Shown in pieces: positions 37,746 to 47,690 of a DNA stretch of 64,000 bases; the stretch's first letter is position 1; each line of letters starts with the position of its first letter. The stretch is from Uliginosibacterium sp. 31-16 (GTDB lineage Bacteria; Pseudomonadota; Gammaproteobacteria; Burkholderiales; Rhodocyclaceae): assembly GCF_030730865.1 (NCBI RefSeq), contig NZ_JAVALZ010000002.1, positions 248,001 to 312,000 of the forward strand, given 5' to 3'. A model generated the notes under the pieces. It was given only the letters and a program-made list of their open reading frames with translations, was not told the DNA's origin and ran no database searches. A program made the position numbers and the translations under genes.

Positions 37746-37827
37746 TTTGCCCCGCAGAAGCGCATCCAGCGGGCCGATCCAGACACCCAGCCTGCAGAAC
37801 CGCGCCCCATGCGGCGCTGCGGTGCGC

Positions 37828-38361
37828 TTACTCCCAGACGGGCGCACCGCCCGAATCCAGCCAGCACAGATAGGCACGCAGATCGAATTCGATCTGGTGG
37901 TAATCCGGCTCCATGTGGCAGCACAGCTGGTAGAAGGCCTTGTCGTGATCCCGTTCCTTCATGTGGGCCAGTTCGTGCACCACAATCATGCGCAGGAATT
38001 CCTCGGGCATCACGCGAAACAGCGTGGCGATGCGGATCTCGCGCTTGGTCTTGAGTTTGGTGCCCTGCACGCGCGAAATTGTCGTGTGGGTGCCCAGCGC
38101 ATTGCGGATCACATGGATGTGATTGTCGAAACCGATCTTCGCCAGCGGCGGCGCGCTGCGCAGATAGCGGTTTTTCAGCTCCATCACGTAATCCTGCAGG
38201 GCACGCTCGTTGCGCACCGCGTGCGCCAGCGGATAGCGCTTGCGCAAGGCTGGGCCCAGCGTGCCGGCGGCTATCATCTGGCGCACCGATTCAAGCAGAT
38301 GCGGCGGATAACCCGCCAGATAGGCGAGCGTTACGGAATCAGTCATGACAGGCGCGGACAT
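37828..38361 (-). CDS. YgjP-like (M48/DUF45) metallopeptidase
   Basis: 177 aa from MSAPVMTDSV; MTDSV at 38346 is an alternative. The zinc motif is VVHELAHMKERDHDKAFY (HExxH plus a distal His/Glu), typical of the YgjP/WLM-like cytoplasmic family sometimes annotated as UTP pyrophosphatase. The region before it (HIHVIRNALGTHTTISRVQG) fits the same family. No signal peptide. It is divergent from the next gene with a short shared promoter region. Confidence 0.85.
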   Translation of the reverse strand: MSAPVMTDSVTLAYLAGYPPHLLESVRQMIAAGTLGPALRKRYPLAHAVRNERALQDYVMELKNRYLRSAPPLAKIGFDNHIHVIRNALGTHTTISRVQGTKLKTKREIRIATLFRVMPEEFLRMIVVHELAHMKERDHDKAFYQLCCHMEPDYHQIEFDLRAYLCWLDSGGAPVWE

Positions 38362-38434
38362 GCCGCGATTGTACGTGCCCGGCCGGTCGCGGAATATGCG
38401 AGAGTTCGTCCTCACGCCTCTCCATCGCGCCATC

Positions 38435-39793
38435 ATGAAAATCCTTCTCCGCCAACTGCTGCTTGCCGTATTGCTGGCCCAGGCCCCGCTGAGTGCACTG
38501 GCCGCCAGCGCCAATCCCCTGCCGGCGCAAGCCTGGCAACGCAAGGCGGTAGGTTTCGGCATCGGTCTGTACTACCTCAAGACCCCGGCGAGTGACCCCG
38601 CCAAGGCCGCCCGCAGTCTGGCAGCCGACAAACGCTTCGGTCTCAGGCTGAGTGACACGCTCGACAAGAGTGCCCAGAGCCAGGCCCTGCTGACGCTGAA
38701 CTACAGCAGCAAGGTCGCCACCGACTATGCACCCCCTTCGCTGGACATGCTGCATTACTTCGGACGCGGACTCAGCCGCGAGCAAGCCGAAGCCCTGCAG
38801 AAAGCGCCACGAGCCCTGATCCTGGGTTTTGCACATCCGGCCAGCCAGAGCATCGCAGGCTTGCGCCGCGCCGAAGAGTTCGTACTCGTGCTGGCCCGGC
38901 GTGACAACGCCATCATCTGGGACGACGAGACGCGCGAAGCCTTCACGCCGGATGCCTGGGAAAACGCCCGTCTGAAAACCTGGCAGGACACGCTGCCGGA
39001 TGTCTCGAAGCAGATCGTCATCCATGCCTACAACAATGACGGCCACACTCGCGCCATCACTCTGGGCATGGCCCGCTTCGGTCTGCCCGATCTGGTGATC
39101 AATGACAGCGTGTGGTCACTCAATCGCCCGCTGGGCAGCGCCATCAATGCGCTGGCCCAGCAACTGGTGGAATCCGGCCCGCCGGACGCCAGAGGCGAAC
39201 TCAGCCTGAAGCTTGCCGGCCTGCGCCACACCAATGTGCGCAAGCTCCTGAACAACGGCGTTCTCAGCGGCGGCAAGGGAGAAGCCCGTCTGCGCCTGCT
39301 CGAAACCCCGGCCGAGGAAGGCGACCCGGACAACGCGCTGGCCGCCTTCGACTTCAGCCTGCAGACGGGGCCGGACAACACGGCGCGTCAGGTCCAGTTC
39401 GTGCGCAGCATCTTCGGCGCCCAGCCGGACGAGGTGATCTACACAAAGCATGATGCAGCCCTGAAAGCCGCCAGCGAACGGGCCCGCGCCCAGTTGCCGG
39501 CCCTGCAGAAAGCGTTCGCCAGGGGGCTGGCTCCGGCCGAGCAGATTCACGTCAAGGCGCCCTTCGCCACCCGCGACGGCGGGCGAGAATGGATGTGGGT
39601 CGAAATCACCGAATGGAAAGGCGAGCAGATCAAAGGCATGCTGCGCAGCGACCCGCGCCAGATCCCGGGGCTAAAGGCGGGCCAGATGGTCGAGGTGCGC
39701 CAGTCCGAGCTGTTCGACTATCTGCGGGTGTTTCCAGACGGCCGCACCGAGGGCAACGAAACTTCGAAACTGCTGGAAGCTGCACGTCGCTAA
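38435..39793 (+). CDS. secreted DUF2314 domain protein
   Basis: 452 aa from the ATG at 38435, with a signal peptide (MKILLRQLLLAVLLAQAPL, cleavage near ALAA). About 360 residues without a recognised domain follow (GFAHPASQSIAGLRRAEEFV, VIHAYNNDGHTRAITLGMAR). The C-terminus from about 375 is a DUF2314 domain: VKAPFATRDGGREWMWVEIT, WKGEQIKGMLRSDP and GLKAGQMVEVRQSELFDYL. The DUF2314 part has no established function. It is probably periplasmic. Confidence 0.78.
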   Translation: MKILLRQLLLAVLLAQAPLSALAASANPLPAQAWQRKAVGFGIGLYYLKTPASDPAKAARSLAADKRFGLRLSDTLDKSAQSQALLTLNYSSKVATDYAPPSLDMLHYFGRGLSREQAEALQKAPRALILGFAHPASQSIAGLRRAEEFVLVLARRDNAIIWDDETREAFTPDAWENARLKTWQDTLPDVSKQIVIHAYNNDGHTRAITLGMARFGLPDLVINDSVWSLNRPLGSAINALAQQLVESGPPDARGELSLKLAGLRHTNVRKLLNNGVLSGGKGEARLRLLETPAEEGDPDNALAAFDFSLQTGPDNTARQVQFVRSIFGAQPDEVIYTKHDAALKAASERARAQLPALQKAFARGLAPAEQIHVKAPFATRDGGREWMWVEITEWKGEQIKGMLRSDPRQIPGLKAGQMVEVRQSELFDYLRVFPDGRTEGNETSKLLEAARR

Positions 39794-39883
39794 AAAACGA
39801 CGCGGCGCGCACCTATCCCACCGCCATTGAAACCACAGCGTAAAATCTTCTGCGCTTTTCACCCACCCGTTTCCGGAGCTTCC

Positions 39884-41077
39884 ATGCACGCATCAAGCCG
39901 ACTGCTCGCAAGCCTTGCCGCCGTCGCCATTCTCGGCGGCTGTTCCCTCTTCAGCGCGCTGCCGCAGCAGCCCGCGCGCAGTGCCGGGCCTTACACTGCC
40001 ATTTCGCTGAAGGGCATGTCCGACAGCATCCAGCACTGGCGCAACCGCTATGGCGACAAGTACGCGAAATATGCTGACGACCAGATTGTTGAAATCGCCA
40101 ACAACGTGCTGCTCTACCAGCGCAATAATGGCGGCTGGGTGGAGAACCGCGATCCGACCCGCATTCTCACTGCCGAAGAAATCGCCGCCATCACCCTTGA
40201 GAAAGCCAACCCCACCGGCAGCTTTGACAACCGCAACGTCTACTCCCAGGTTGAATACCTCTCCGCCGCTTATCTGCAAACCGGCGACACCCGCTATCGT
40301 GATGCAGCCCTGCGCGGCATCCACTACACCCTGCAGATGCAGCACCCCAAGTGTGGCGGCTGGCCGCACACGGTGCCCGGCGAGCAAACCTACCACCCTT
40401 ACATCACGATGGCGGATGAAGTGACCTCCGGCGTGCTGCGCACCCTGCGCCGCATCAGTGACGGCACCGAACCTTTCGGCTGGACCGAAGGCTGGCTGCG
40501 TGCCGCCGCGGCCGACGCGCTGAAGAAGGGCGACGCCTGCGTGCTGAAACTGCAGGTGCGCCAGAACGGCAAGCTCGCTGGCTGGGCCGGCCAGTACAAG
40601 CCGGATACGCTGGAACCTGCGATGGGCCGCTCCTTCGAGCTGGCCTCCATCGTCTCGCAGGAATCCGTCGAGATGACCCGCTACCTGATGGGTATCGAGC
40701 GTCCGACGCCGGAGCAGATCGCCGCTATCGAAGGGGCGATTGACTGGTTCAAACGCTCGGCGATTACCGGCTGGAAGATCGAAACCTTCAAGATCGATCC
40801 GCCGATCAAGTACGAATACCACACCGCCAGCACCGACCGCCGCCTGGTGCAGGACCCCGCCGCACCGCGCATGTGGGGCCGTTTCTATGACCTGAATGAC
40901 AACACCGTGGTGCTGGCCAACCGCGACAGCGTACGGGCCAGACAGTACAGCGACATCCACCACGAACGCCGCACCGGCTACGCCTGGTACGGCCTGTGGG
41001 CCGAGAAGCTGCTGAGCGTGGAATACCCGGCCTGGCAAGCCAGGATGCAGGCCGCCGGCCTGCTGCCGAAGAACTGA
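39884..41077 (+). CDS. pectate lyase, PL10 family, lipoprotein
   Basis: 397 aa from MHASSRLLASL, preceded by CGGAG; the lipobox LGGC gives a lipoprotein. The PL10 (alpha/alpha toroid) signature is clear: NVLLYQRNNGGWVENRDP near the start, then SFDNRNVYSQVEYL, YRDAALRGIHYTLQMQHPKC with GGWPHTVP, ITMADEVTSGVLRTLR, and the late RFYDLNDNTVVLANRDS with RRTGYAWYGLWAEKLL. It cleaves polygalacturonate by beta-elimination at the cell surface. It is the fifth pectinase in this window and has neither a Ser linker nor the Cys module. Not linked in an operon to other pectinases. Confidence 0.92.
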   Translation: MHASSRLLASLAAVAILGGCSLFSALPQQPARSAGPYTAISLKGMSDSIQHWRNRYGDKYAKYADDQIVEIANNVLLYQRNNGGWVENRDPTRILTAEEIAAITLEKANPTGSFDNRNVYSQVEYLSAAYLQTGDTRYRDAALRGIHYTLQMQHPKCGGWPHTVPGEQTYHPYITMADEVTSGVLRTLRRISDGTEPFGWTEGWLRAAAADALKKGDACVLKLQVRQNGKLAGWAGQYKPDTLEPAMGRSFELASIVSQESVEMTRYLMGIERPTPEQIAAIEGAIDWFKRSAITGWKIETFKIDPPIKYEYHTASTDRRLVQDPAAPRMWGRFYDLNDNTVVLANRDSVRARQYSDIHHERRTGYAWYGLWAEKLLSVEYPAWQARMQAAGLLPKN

Positions 41078-41088
41078 GCGCTGCCGGG

Positions 41089-41172
41089 CACCTGCCTGCA
41101 CAGCCGCATGCAGCGGACGTCTGCGGGCAGACTTGCCGAAGAAGCCCGCCACAAGCGCCTCTCCGGGCAGAG
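41089..41172. repeat. family A palindromic repeat
   Basis: CCTGCACAGCCGCATGCAGC and GACTTGCCGAAGAAGCCCGC, then GCGCCTCTCCGGGCAG. It lies between two convergent stop codons. Confidence 0.55.
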
Positions 41173-41181
41173 TACGGCAGG

Positions 41182-41781
41182 TTACGGCAAATACGGCGCG
41201 ATGTTTTGCATCGCGCGTTCTACGTAGACGTCCTTTTCTCCAACCGGAGCAACGTAGTGCAGCGCGCTGCGGGCGGCATCCTCTCCTGCCAGGCGCGCAA
41301 TGATCCAGGCCGCAAGATATTGCGAGGCCAGGCAGCCACCCGCCGTGGCGAGATTGCCGTTGGCATAGAAGGCCTGATTCAGAACCTTGATCCCGGCCTC
41401 TTCCACCCACGGCTTGGTAGTCAGATCGGTACAGGCAGGAACGGAGTCGAGCAAACCGAGTCTGGCCAGCAGCAAAGTGCCTGAACATTGCGCGCCAATC
41501 AGTTGCCGCGCAGGATCCAGCCGAAGCTGTGCCATCAATTCCGGCGTGTTGGCAATGTCCCGGGTCTGCATGCCGCTGCCGATGATGACCGCATCCGCCA
41601 GACAGGCTTCGGCCAGCGTGGCCTGGGCATGTAAAGTGACGCCGTTCATGGACGTTACCGTTGGCGTCGGGCAGGCCAGCGACACTCGCCAGCCAGAGAT
41701 CTTGATGCGATGCAGGATTCCGAGCGCAATCAGGGAATCGAGCTCATTGAAACCGTCGAAAGTCAGGATGGCGATATGCAT
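41182..41781 (-). CDS. DJ-1/PfpI family protein
   Basis: 199 aa from MHIAILTFDGFNELD. The nucleophile elbow GAQCSGTLLLARLGLL has the conserved Cys, and CLADAVIIGSG fits the family. The late ATAGGCLASQYLAAWIIARL corresponds to the region before AraC domains in related GlxA regulators, but no DNA-binding domain is present. Members are glyoxalases, deglycase-like or amidase-like enzymes; the exact reaction cannot be told. Confidence 0.85.
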   Translation of the reverse strand: MHIAILTFDGFNELDSLIALGILHRIKISGWRVSLACPTPTVTSMNGVTLHAQATLAEACLADAVIIGSGMQTRDIANTPELMAQLRLDPARQLIGAQCSGTLLLARLGLLDSVPACTDLTTKPWVEEAGIKVLNQAFYANGNLATAGGCLASQYLAAWIIARLAGEDAARSALHYVAPVGEKDVYVERAMQNIAPYLP

Positions 41782-41868
41782 GGCTGTATTGTGCCGCAAA
41801 ACCCAATCCGCTCTTCGGGCTGGTCTCTATTCCGCTTGGCAGTGAAGAAAGCGACATTACATCGGATT

Positions 41869-43758
41869 TCAAACGGCGGGTTCGGCCATAACAACCCGGT
41901 TGCGCCCGCCACGTTTCGCTGCATACAGGGCTTTGTCCGCCAGCTGCAGAAGCGTTTCGCAGTCGGGCTCATTGACGCCCAGCGTGACGGCCCCGATTGA
42001 AACCGTGCAGCGGATCACACGGCCCTCCTCCAGGGCCACGCTGATATCGGCAAACCCCTGACGAATCCGCTCTGCCGCAACGAGCGCAGCGGCACTGCCA
42101 GTCTCCGGCAGGAGCACGCCGAACTCTTCACCGCCAAGACGACCGAGCAGATCCTCGGTGCGCAAGGCCTGCTCGCAGGTGCGCGCAAAGCCCTGCAGCA
42201 CCAGATCGCCGGCATGGTGGCCGTAGCTGTCGTTGACGGCCTTGAAATGGTCGATATCCAGCATCAGCAATGACAGGGCATGGCCATGCCGGCGCGCCTG
42301 CGACAAGGCCTTGTTGGCCAGCGTGAGGAAATGGCGGCGGTTGGGCACACCGGTCAGCACATCGATCTGTGCCTGCGTTTCCAGCTCGGCCGTCTGCAGG
42401 CGAAACTCCGTGATGTCGGTTCCCAGACCAATGAGCAACAAACCCTTGCGATCCCGGATCATCGAGGTCCGCCAGGCAATGGCGCGGATTTCGCCCAGGC
42501 GAGTCCGGATGCTGCTTGCGTATTCGTTTGGTACGGATGACGAGGGCCCGAGCTGCTTCAGATACGTCTTCACACGCTCCCGGTCTTCCGGCAGTGCACA
42601 CAGATCAAGCCAGTCGCGCCCCAGCGCTTCGGATTCGGCGTAACCGGTCAGGGCTACGGCAGCAGGGTTGAACAAGCTGATCGTGCCGTCCGTGCGAATC
42701 CCCAGAACGATCAGCTTGGGATTGGCCAGCAAGGCTTCGATCAGGGCCCGGGCGCCTTCATTGTCGCGTCGGCGCTGATAGCTGACGACGCCAAACCAGA
42801 TGGCGATCAGGGCGATCACCAGATAGCCCCAGAGCACCAGCAGCATGTGGTACCAGGGGGCCAGTACGACTTCCTTGAGGTCCGAGACGACGACGGTCAG
42901 GGATTGATTGGTCTGGATCGGATGCGTGCTGACGCTCAGTCCGGCACCGATTTTTTCCTGGCCATCGATCTCCGAGACGAACTCGGAGAAGGAGACCTGC
43001 TGCCCACTGCGCTGATGGCGCATGAACATCGAATCGCTGGAGCTGATGAACAGGGGCCCGGCATAATTGGTCGGCAGCGGCACGCGGGCGATGAGCGCGC
43101 CGGACTCGTCAATCAGGGTTGCCGTCTGGGTGGCACTGATACGAAAGTTTTCCAGCACGCGTCCAAGATTGGCACAGGGCAGCACAACGGCAACAACCCC
43201 GCGCAATTCGTTCTGCGCACTGATCACCGGACGACTGAGGACTATGGCGCGCTCATCGTCCAGCACCTGATCCGGCGAAGAGATGAACAGACGCGAACTG
43301 TTCTGGAATGCCCGGGGCACGCTAAACAGCGGGTGTGTATCGAGCTCCTTTCCAAGCAGATAACTCCGCGAGGCGGCAACAATCCGGCCTTGCGCATCGG
43401 TGGCAAACTGGAACGAAGACTCAGGCAACTCCCGCCAGAACTCCTGCCAGAAATCAGCCTCCCGGGCCTTTCCGACCAGCTGGCCGGCTGCATGCAGTTC
43501 GGCCAGCTCCATCAGCACATGATCAGCCGACCGGGTTGTCCCCACCAGCTGGGCTTCGGCGATACGTGCCAGGGTTGTCTGTGCTTGCTGGCTCTGGGCC
43601 AGAATGGAGCGCTTCTGCTGCCACACGCCCCATACAAGCACGATACCGATGCCGATCAACAGCAGCAGCGAGCCGATATATTCGATCAACAGCGGCCAGC
43701 GGACCCGTTTTCCAGCGGCGAGCCCGGTTTTTGGCACATGGGGCGTTTGAGAGTCCAT
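41869..43758 (-). CDS. membrane diguanylate cyclase (dCache-PAS-GGDEF)
   Basis: 629 aa. Membrane helix at about 23-45, a periplasmic Cache-like sensor (about 50-300), a second helix (about 305-330), a PAS domain (about 345-455: LGIRTDGTISLFNPAAVALT) and a GGDEF domain. The signature is GGEEF (about 550), so it should make c-di-GMP. RTED five residues before it is an intact inhibitory I-site. The ligand sensed is unknown. A PilZ protein in the window (55346-55756) is one possible effector of the product. Confidence 0.93.
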   Translation of the reverse strand: MDSQTPHVPKTGLAAGKRVRWPLLIEYIGSLLLLIGIGIVLVWGVWQQKRSILAQSQQAQTTLARIAEAQLVGTTRSADHVLMELAELHAAGQLVGKAREADFWQEFWRELPESSFQFATDAQGRIVAASRSYLLGKELDTHPLFSVPRAFQNSSRLFISSPDQVLDDERAIVLSRPVISAQNELRGVVAVVLPCANLGRVLENFRISATQTATLIDESGALIARVPLPTNYAGPLFISSSDSMFMRHQRSGQQVSFSEFVSEIDGQEKIGAGLSVSTHPIQTNQSLTVVVSDLKEVVLAPWYHMLLVLWGYLVIALIAIWFGVVSYQRRRDNEGARALIEALLANPKLIVLGIRTDGTISLFNPAAVALTGYAESEALGRDWLDLCALPEDRERVKTYLKQLGPSSSVPNEYASSIRTRLGEIRAIAWRTSMIRDRKGLLLIGLGTDITEFRLQTAELETQAQIDVLTGVPNRRHFLTLANKALSQARRHGHALSLLMLDIDHFKAVNDSYGHHAGDLVLQGFARTCEQALRTEDLLGRLGGEEFGVLLPETGSAAALVAAERIRQGFADISVALEEGRVIRCTVSIGAVTLGVNEPDCETLLQLADKALYAAKRGGRNRVVMAEPAV

Positions 43759-43892
43759 GTCGCTTTATTGCGGCAGCAAACGGAATGTCTGAAGTATGGT
43801 CCGACAGGCATCGCATGCTGACCGGACCGCCCATGTTGGCGGGTTCAGTCACACCGGCAGGCCTCCATGACCGGCACACCGGCGTCACAGCT

Positions 43893-45116
43893 TCACCCCT
43901 GGCGCAGAAAGCCCAGATGGCAGCGACGACTGAGCGCCGCATCCACAGTGATCGCACTCGCGCCAAGGTAGTCGCAGAAGCGGGCGAAGGCTGCCGCAAG
44001 TTGCGCCTGCGCTACATCATCAGCACGAAAGCCTGTCTCCCACCACCAGTTGGCGATATGCAGGACTTCGCCGGGGCGATAGCGCGCGGGCTCGAAGCGT
44101 GCCACCAGGCCGTCCCCCAGCAGCACCGGCAGAACATAGTAGCCATGCGTGCGTTCGGCCGCCGGTTTATAGACTTCCCAGCGATATTCAAAGTTGAACA
44201 GGCTGGCGATGAGATCGCGATCCCACAGCAGGTTGTCGAGCGGGGCGAGAATCGCTGCAGCATTCACCTCTCTTTCGGCCACGCCATCAAGCAGGGCAAC
44301 ATCCTCACTGCGTACATACAGCGGATGCGCCAGCCCCGTCACCTTGACGGGGCGGATCTGCCCGGCCGCTTCGAGCCGCGCAAAAGCGGCCTTGCGCCGT
44401 GCCGTATTGAATCCGGCGATTCCCAGCCAGGCGCCACCGGGGCGATTCCACAGCGCGCCGACGGCGCCGATGCGACGCATCACATACCAGTCGTCGTACG
44501 CGGACTCAGCGGGGTGCGGATCGGGCGCTTCCAGCAGTGTCGCCGGCAGCAGGCGAGTGGCCAGATCGTAATACCTGCGCGTGCCCTTCTTCCGGGCCAC
44601 CAGCAATTCGCCACAGAAATACAGGCTCTCCAGCGCAGCACGCGACATGCGTGTCGGTGCCCACGACCAGGTCACAGCTTCACCCGCTTCGATATCTGCC
44701 GAACACAAGGGGCCGCGTTCACGCAGCGCCTGCCGTACATCTTCAAAAATGGCCGCCGCAGGCCGCTCAGGACGATCAAACCGCTGTCGCGCCGCGGTGC
44801 GCAGCCGCGCGAAGCAAGGCCAGTCACGTGTGAGCAGGATGGACATGTTCTTGTCCCAGCCGTCGAAGAGCGCACGCTGCGTATAGAGCAGATCACGCAG
44901 CCAGTCACGTGAGAAACCACGCAAACGTGCCTGCAGGACCAGTTCCTGATTGTGGCCAACGACATTGAGCGGATCGAACTGGATACAGCCCACCCTCGCC
45001 ACGTAATCAAGCACGCCTTGTGGTCCGGCGAAAGTATCGCCGTCCAGCCCCTGATAGCTCACCAGGAAACGGCGCATCTGCGCAGGAGAAACGGTCAGGT
45101 CGGCGGACTGGAGCAT
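43893..45116 (-). CDS. ycaQ: YcaQ-type winged-helix DNA glycosylase
   Basis: 407 aa. Family features (HTH_42 / AlkZ-YcaQ) run along its length: GVLDYVARVGCIQFDPLNVV, FDGWDKNMSILLTRDWPCF, RRYYDLATRLLP, AAILAPLDNLLWDRDLI and YYVLPVLLGDGLVARFEP. The catalytic QxD motif of the family corresponds to IQFDPLNVV. YcaQ unhooks interstrand crosslinks and related alkyl adducts. Cytoplasmic, single gene. Confidence 0.88.
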   Translation of the reverse strand: MLQSADLTVSPAQMRRFLVSYQGLDGDTFAGPQGVLDYVARVGCIQFDPLNVVGHNQELVLQARLRGFSRDWLRDLLYTQRALFDGWDKNMSILLTRDWPCFARLRTAARQRFDRPERPAAAIFEDVRQALRERGPLCSADIEAGEAVTWSWAPTRMSRAALESLYFCGELLVARKKGTRRYYDLATRLLPATLLEAPDPHPAESAYDDWYVMRRIGAVGALWNRPGGAWLGIAGFNTARRKAAFARLEAAGQIRPVKVTGLAHPLYVRSEDVALLDGVAEREVNAAAILAPLDNLLWDRDLIASLFNFEYRWEVYKPAAERTHGYYVLPVLLGDGLVARFEPARYRPGEVLHIANWWWETGFRADDVAQAQLAAAFARFCDYLGASAITVDAALSRRCHLGFLRQG

Positions 45117-45264
45117 GACGGGAATTCAGCAGCAAGCAGGAGCCGCCAGCTTACCGCAGCGAAAGACCTGACCGCCATCGCCAGCGAGCCAGAGCGTGCA
45201 GGCCTTCATCGCAACCCGCCGTGGCAGATGCAAGTCCCGGCCTGCCCGGCTTCACGCACACGCC

Positions 45265-46059
45265 TCAGTCAAACCGGTAGGCATCCATCGCCAGCACGCC
45301 AAAGTCGTAACCCGCGCACAGGCTTGCCACCTTGTATCCCGGCCCGGCCGCCCCCAGCGCCACAAACAGCGGCAGGAAGTGTTCCGGTGTGGGGTGAGCG
45401 CGCCGCGCCTGCGGCGCCAGGGTTTCCCATTGCAGCAATGCCTCGGTCCGGCCATCCCGAACATGTGCGTCGATCCAGTCGCGGAATTCGCTGGCATAGC
45501 TTGCCACCGGCAATTCGCCAGACTGACGCATGCCAGCAAAGGCATCGCGCAGGTTATGGGTCATGTGACCGGAGCCAACAATCAGCACGCCCTTATCGCG
45601 CAGGCTTGCCAGTGCCTGCCCCAGCGCATGGTGATGCGTCGCGCCCAGCGCAGGCTGCACGGAGAGCTGCAGCACCGGCACATCGGCCTGCGGATACATC
45701 TTGAGCATCGGAATCCAGGCGCCATGATCCAGCCCGCGACAACCGTCGATGCCCGCAGTAAACCCCGCTTCGCGCAACAGGGCCTGGGCCTCCTGCGCAA
45801 CATCCGGCGCGCCGGGAGCTGCGTAACGGATGCGGTAGAGCTCGTCCGGGAAACCACCGAAATCGTAAATCGTTTCAGGCTGGGGGCTGCCGCCGAGCAG
45901 TGGCAAGCCACTGTCCCAGTGTGCGGAGACCATCAGCACGGCACGCGGCCGGGGCAGACCGGCCGCAACCTGCCCCCAGGCATCTGCCGCAGCACTGGGC
46001 TGGATGGCATGCATGGGCGAGCCATGCGAGAGGAACAGGACGGGCAGACGGGCGTTCAT
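45265..46059 (-). CDS. ygiD: 4,5-DOPA dioxygenase extradiol-like protein (YgiD family)
   Basis: 264 aa. LPVLFLSHGSPMHAI has the first metal His, VSAHWD the second, and GLDHGAWIPMLKMYP and VLIVGSGHMTHNLR complete the LigB-type extradiol fold. Plant homologues open the DOPA ring; the bacterial substrate is uncertain. CGGAG lies upstream of the ATG. It lies 68 bases downstream of the DoxX gene on the same strand and probably forms a small operon with it. Confidence 0.9.
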   Translation of the reverse strand: MNARLPVLFLSHGSPMHAIQPSAAADAWGQVAAGLPRPRAVLMVSAHWDSGLPLLGGSPQPETIYDFGGFPDELYRIRYAAPGAPDVAQEAQALLREAGFTAGIDGCRGLDHGAWIPMLKMYPQADVPVLQLSVQPALGATHHHALGQALASLRDKGVLIVGSGHMTHNLRDAFAGMRQSGELPVASYASEFRDWIDAHVRDGRTEALLQWETLAPQARRAHPTPEHFLPLFVALGAAGPGYKVASLCAGYDFGVLAMDAYRFD

Positions 46060-46127
46060 GATGATCTCCGGGTTCAGTTAGTTATAGCGCCGCGGCAAGC
46101 CGGGTGGATAGCCGCGGCACGACGCAC

Positions 46128-46535
46128 TCAGGCCGTCTTGCTGCGCGCTTGGTCCCACGAAAAACTGCCCGCGCCCAGCAAAGCGACAACCACTGCAGCC
46201 AGCACCAGAAACAGCGGATACTCCCAGCCACCGCCAGGGGCGCTGAAGCTCCAGCCCTTGCCGGAGTGCGCCCAGGTCGCTCCGAGCAGGATCGGCAAGG
46301 TGGCCAGCGCAACCAGACGGGTACGGAAACCGACCAGCAGGGCCAGACCACCAAAGAGTTCGCCGAAAATCGTCAGATAGGCGGCAATCGCCGGCAGACC
46401 GAGCGAGGCGAAGAAGCCGACGGTGCCGGGCACGGTAAATACGAACACCTTCAGCGCTGCGTGTGCCAGCAGGACGACGCCGAGGGTGAGGCGGAGGACG
46501 AAGGCGCCGTGGGCGCCGAGTTTTTGTTCGTTCAT
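46128..46535 (-). CDS. DoxX family membrane protein
   Basis: 135 aa from MNEQKLGAHGAFVLRLTLGV; the long upstream frame is discarded. There are four hydrophobic segments with the DoxX pattern (VVLLAHAALKVFVFTVPG, FGELFGGLALLVGFRTRLVA, LPILLGATWAHSGKGW). DoxX proteins are often co-transcribed with redox enzymes, here the YgiD-like dioxygenase. The divergent LysR gene at 46670 is the likely regulator of the pair. Confidence 0.88.
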   Translation of the reverse strand: MNEQKLGAHGAFVLRLTLGVVLLAHAALKVFVFTVPGTVGFFASLGLPAIAAYLTIFGELFGGLALLVGFRTRLVALATLPILLGATWAHSGKGWSFSAPGGGWEYPLFLVLAAVVVALLGAGSFSWDQARSKTA

Positions 46536-46669
46536 GATGAATCTCCTGTGTGGGTGTGGGGTGAGTCTGTTCGCAGATGCGATGGATGCATTCTGAAGAT
46601 CCCGACAAAAGAGATAAACTAGACATTCAAGAAATATTTGTTGCAAAAAAAGGGACAAAGGAATGTGCG

Positions 46670-47569
46670 ATGGATCGCTTTGAAGCCATGCAGGTTTTCT
46701 GCAAAGTCGTGGAGGTGGGGAGCTTTGCTGGCGCTGCGGAGCGCCTGGCCATGTCGACCTCGGCCGTATCACGTCAGGTCGCGCAACTGGAAGGCCTGCT
46801 CGACGCGCGGCTCCTCAACCGCACCACCCGACGCATCAGCCTGACCGAGAATGGTCGTGCCTATTACGAACGCTGCCTGCAATTGCTGGCCGACCTTGAA
46901 GAAACCGAGGAAATGGTCGGCACCCACACTACCAGTCCGCGCGGCACCCTGCGCCTGACCGCGCCAATCAGCTTCGGCGCCAGCCATCTGGCCCCGGCGC
47001 TGGGCGAATACGCGCGCCTGCATCCCGCCATGAAATTCGATGTGGTGCTGGCGGACCGGGCGGTGGATCTGATCGAAGATGGCCTCGATCTGGCCATTCG
47101 CGTCGGCAATCTGGGCACACAAAATCTGGTCGCACGCCAGATCGGCAGCACACGCATCCTGCTCTGCGCCAGCCCGGCCTATCTGGCGGCGCGCGGCGCA
47201 CCGCAAACGCCGGAGGATCTCGCCAGTCACGATTGCTTGACCTACGCCTATGCCTCGAGCAGCAATCAGTGGAGCTTCGAGCACGCCAGCGAAGGCTCGC
47301 GCCAGATCCGCATCGGCGGCAGCATTCACGCCAACAACGGCACACTGCTCGGCGAGCTGGCCGCTGCCGGGCTGGGCATCACACATGCGCCGGATTTCAT
47401 CCTCGGCCCGCTGGTGGCGCAAGGGCGGCTGGTGGAAATCCTGCCCGGCTGGCGCCCGCGTTCGCTGGCGATCTCCGCGGTGTACCCGAGCCGCAAACAT
47501 CTCTCGGCCAAGGTGCGCAGCTTCGTAAGCTTCATGGAGGAATGGCTGGCACGCCAGGCCAGCGTCTGA
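46670..47569 (+). CDS. LysR-family transcriptional regulator
   Basis: 299 aa from MDRFEAMQVFCKVVEVGSF, preceded by AAAGGAA. The helix-turn-helix is AGAAERLAMSTSAVSRQVAQ. The effector domain starts near residue 90 (GTLRLTAPISFGASHLAPAL), the DmlR/PcaQ-like group with AIRVGNLGTQNLVARQIG. It is divergent from the doxX-ygiD pair with a 134-base gap, so it likely controls that pair. Confidence 0.92.
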   Translation: MDRFEAMQVFCKVVEVGSFAGAAERLAMSTSAVSRQVAQLEGLLDARLLNRTTRRISLTENGRAYYERCLQLLADLEETEEMVGTHTTSPRGTLRLTAPISFGASHLAPALGEYARLHPAMKFDVVLADRAVDLIEDGLDLAIRVGNLGTQNLVARQIGSTRILLCASPAYLAARGAPQTPEDLASHDCLTYAYASSSNQWSFEHASEGSRQIRIGGSIHANNGTLLGELAAAGLGITHAPDFILGPLVAQGRLVEILPGWRPRSLAISAVYPSRKHLSAKVRSFVSFMEEWLARQASV

Positions 47570-47690
47570 AGAGCCGCCTCCAGCAAGCCTCTCCGGGCAG
47601 ACATGCTGGAAACGTCCGCCTGAAGCGGGGCGGGCACATGGCATGCTGGAGAAGCATGCTGCAAGCGCCTCTCCAGCCCTCTTGCGCCCG
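47567..47690. repeat. family A palindromic repeat
   Basis: Starts on the LysR stop codon (TGAAGAGCCGCCTCCAGCAA), then GCCTCTCCGGGCAGACATGC and CTGCAAGCGCCTCTCCAGCC. The remaining gap to 47927 shows no gene. Confidence 0.6.

Noticed and set aside
39893-41488. Minus-strand frame of 531 codons
   Set aside because: Shadow of the PL10 lyase and the following gap. The plus strand carries the family motifs.
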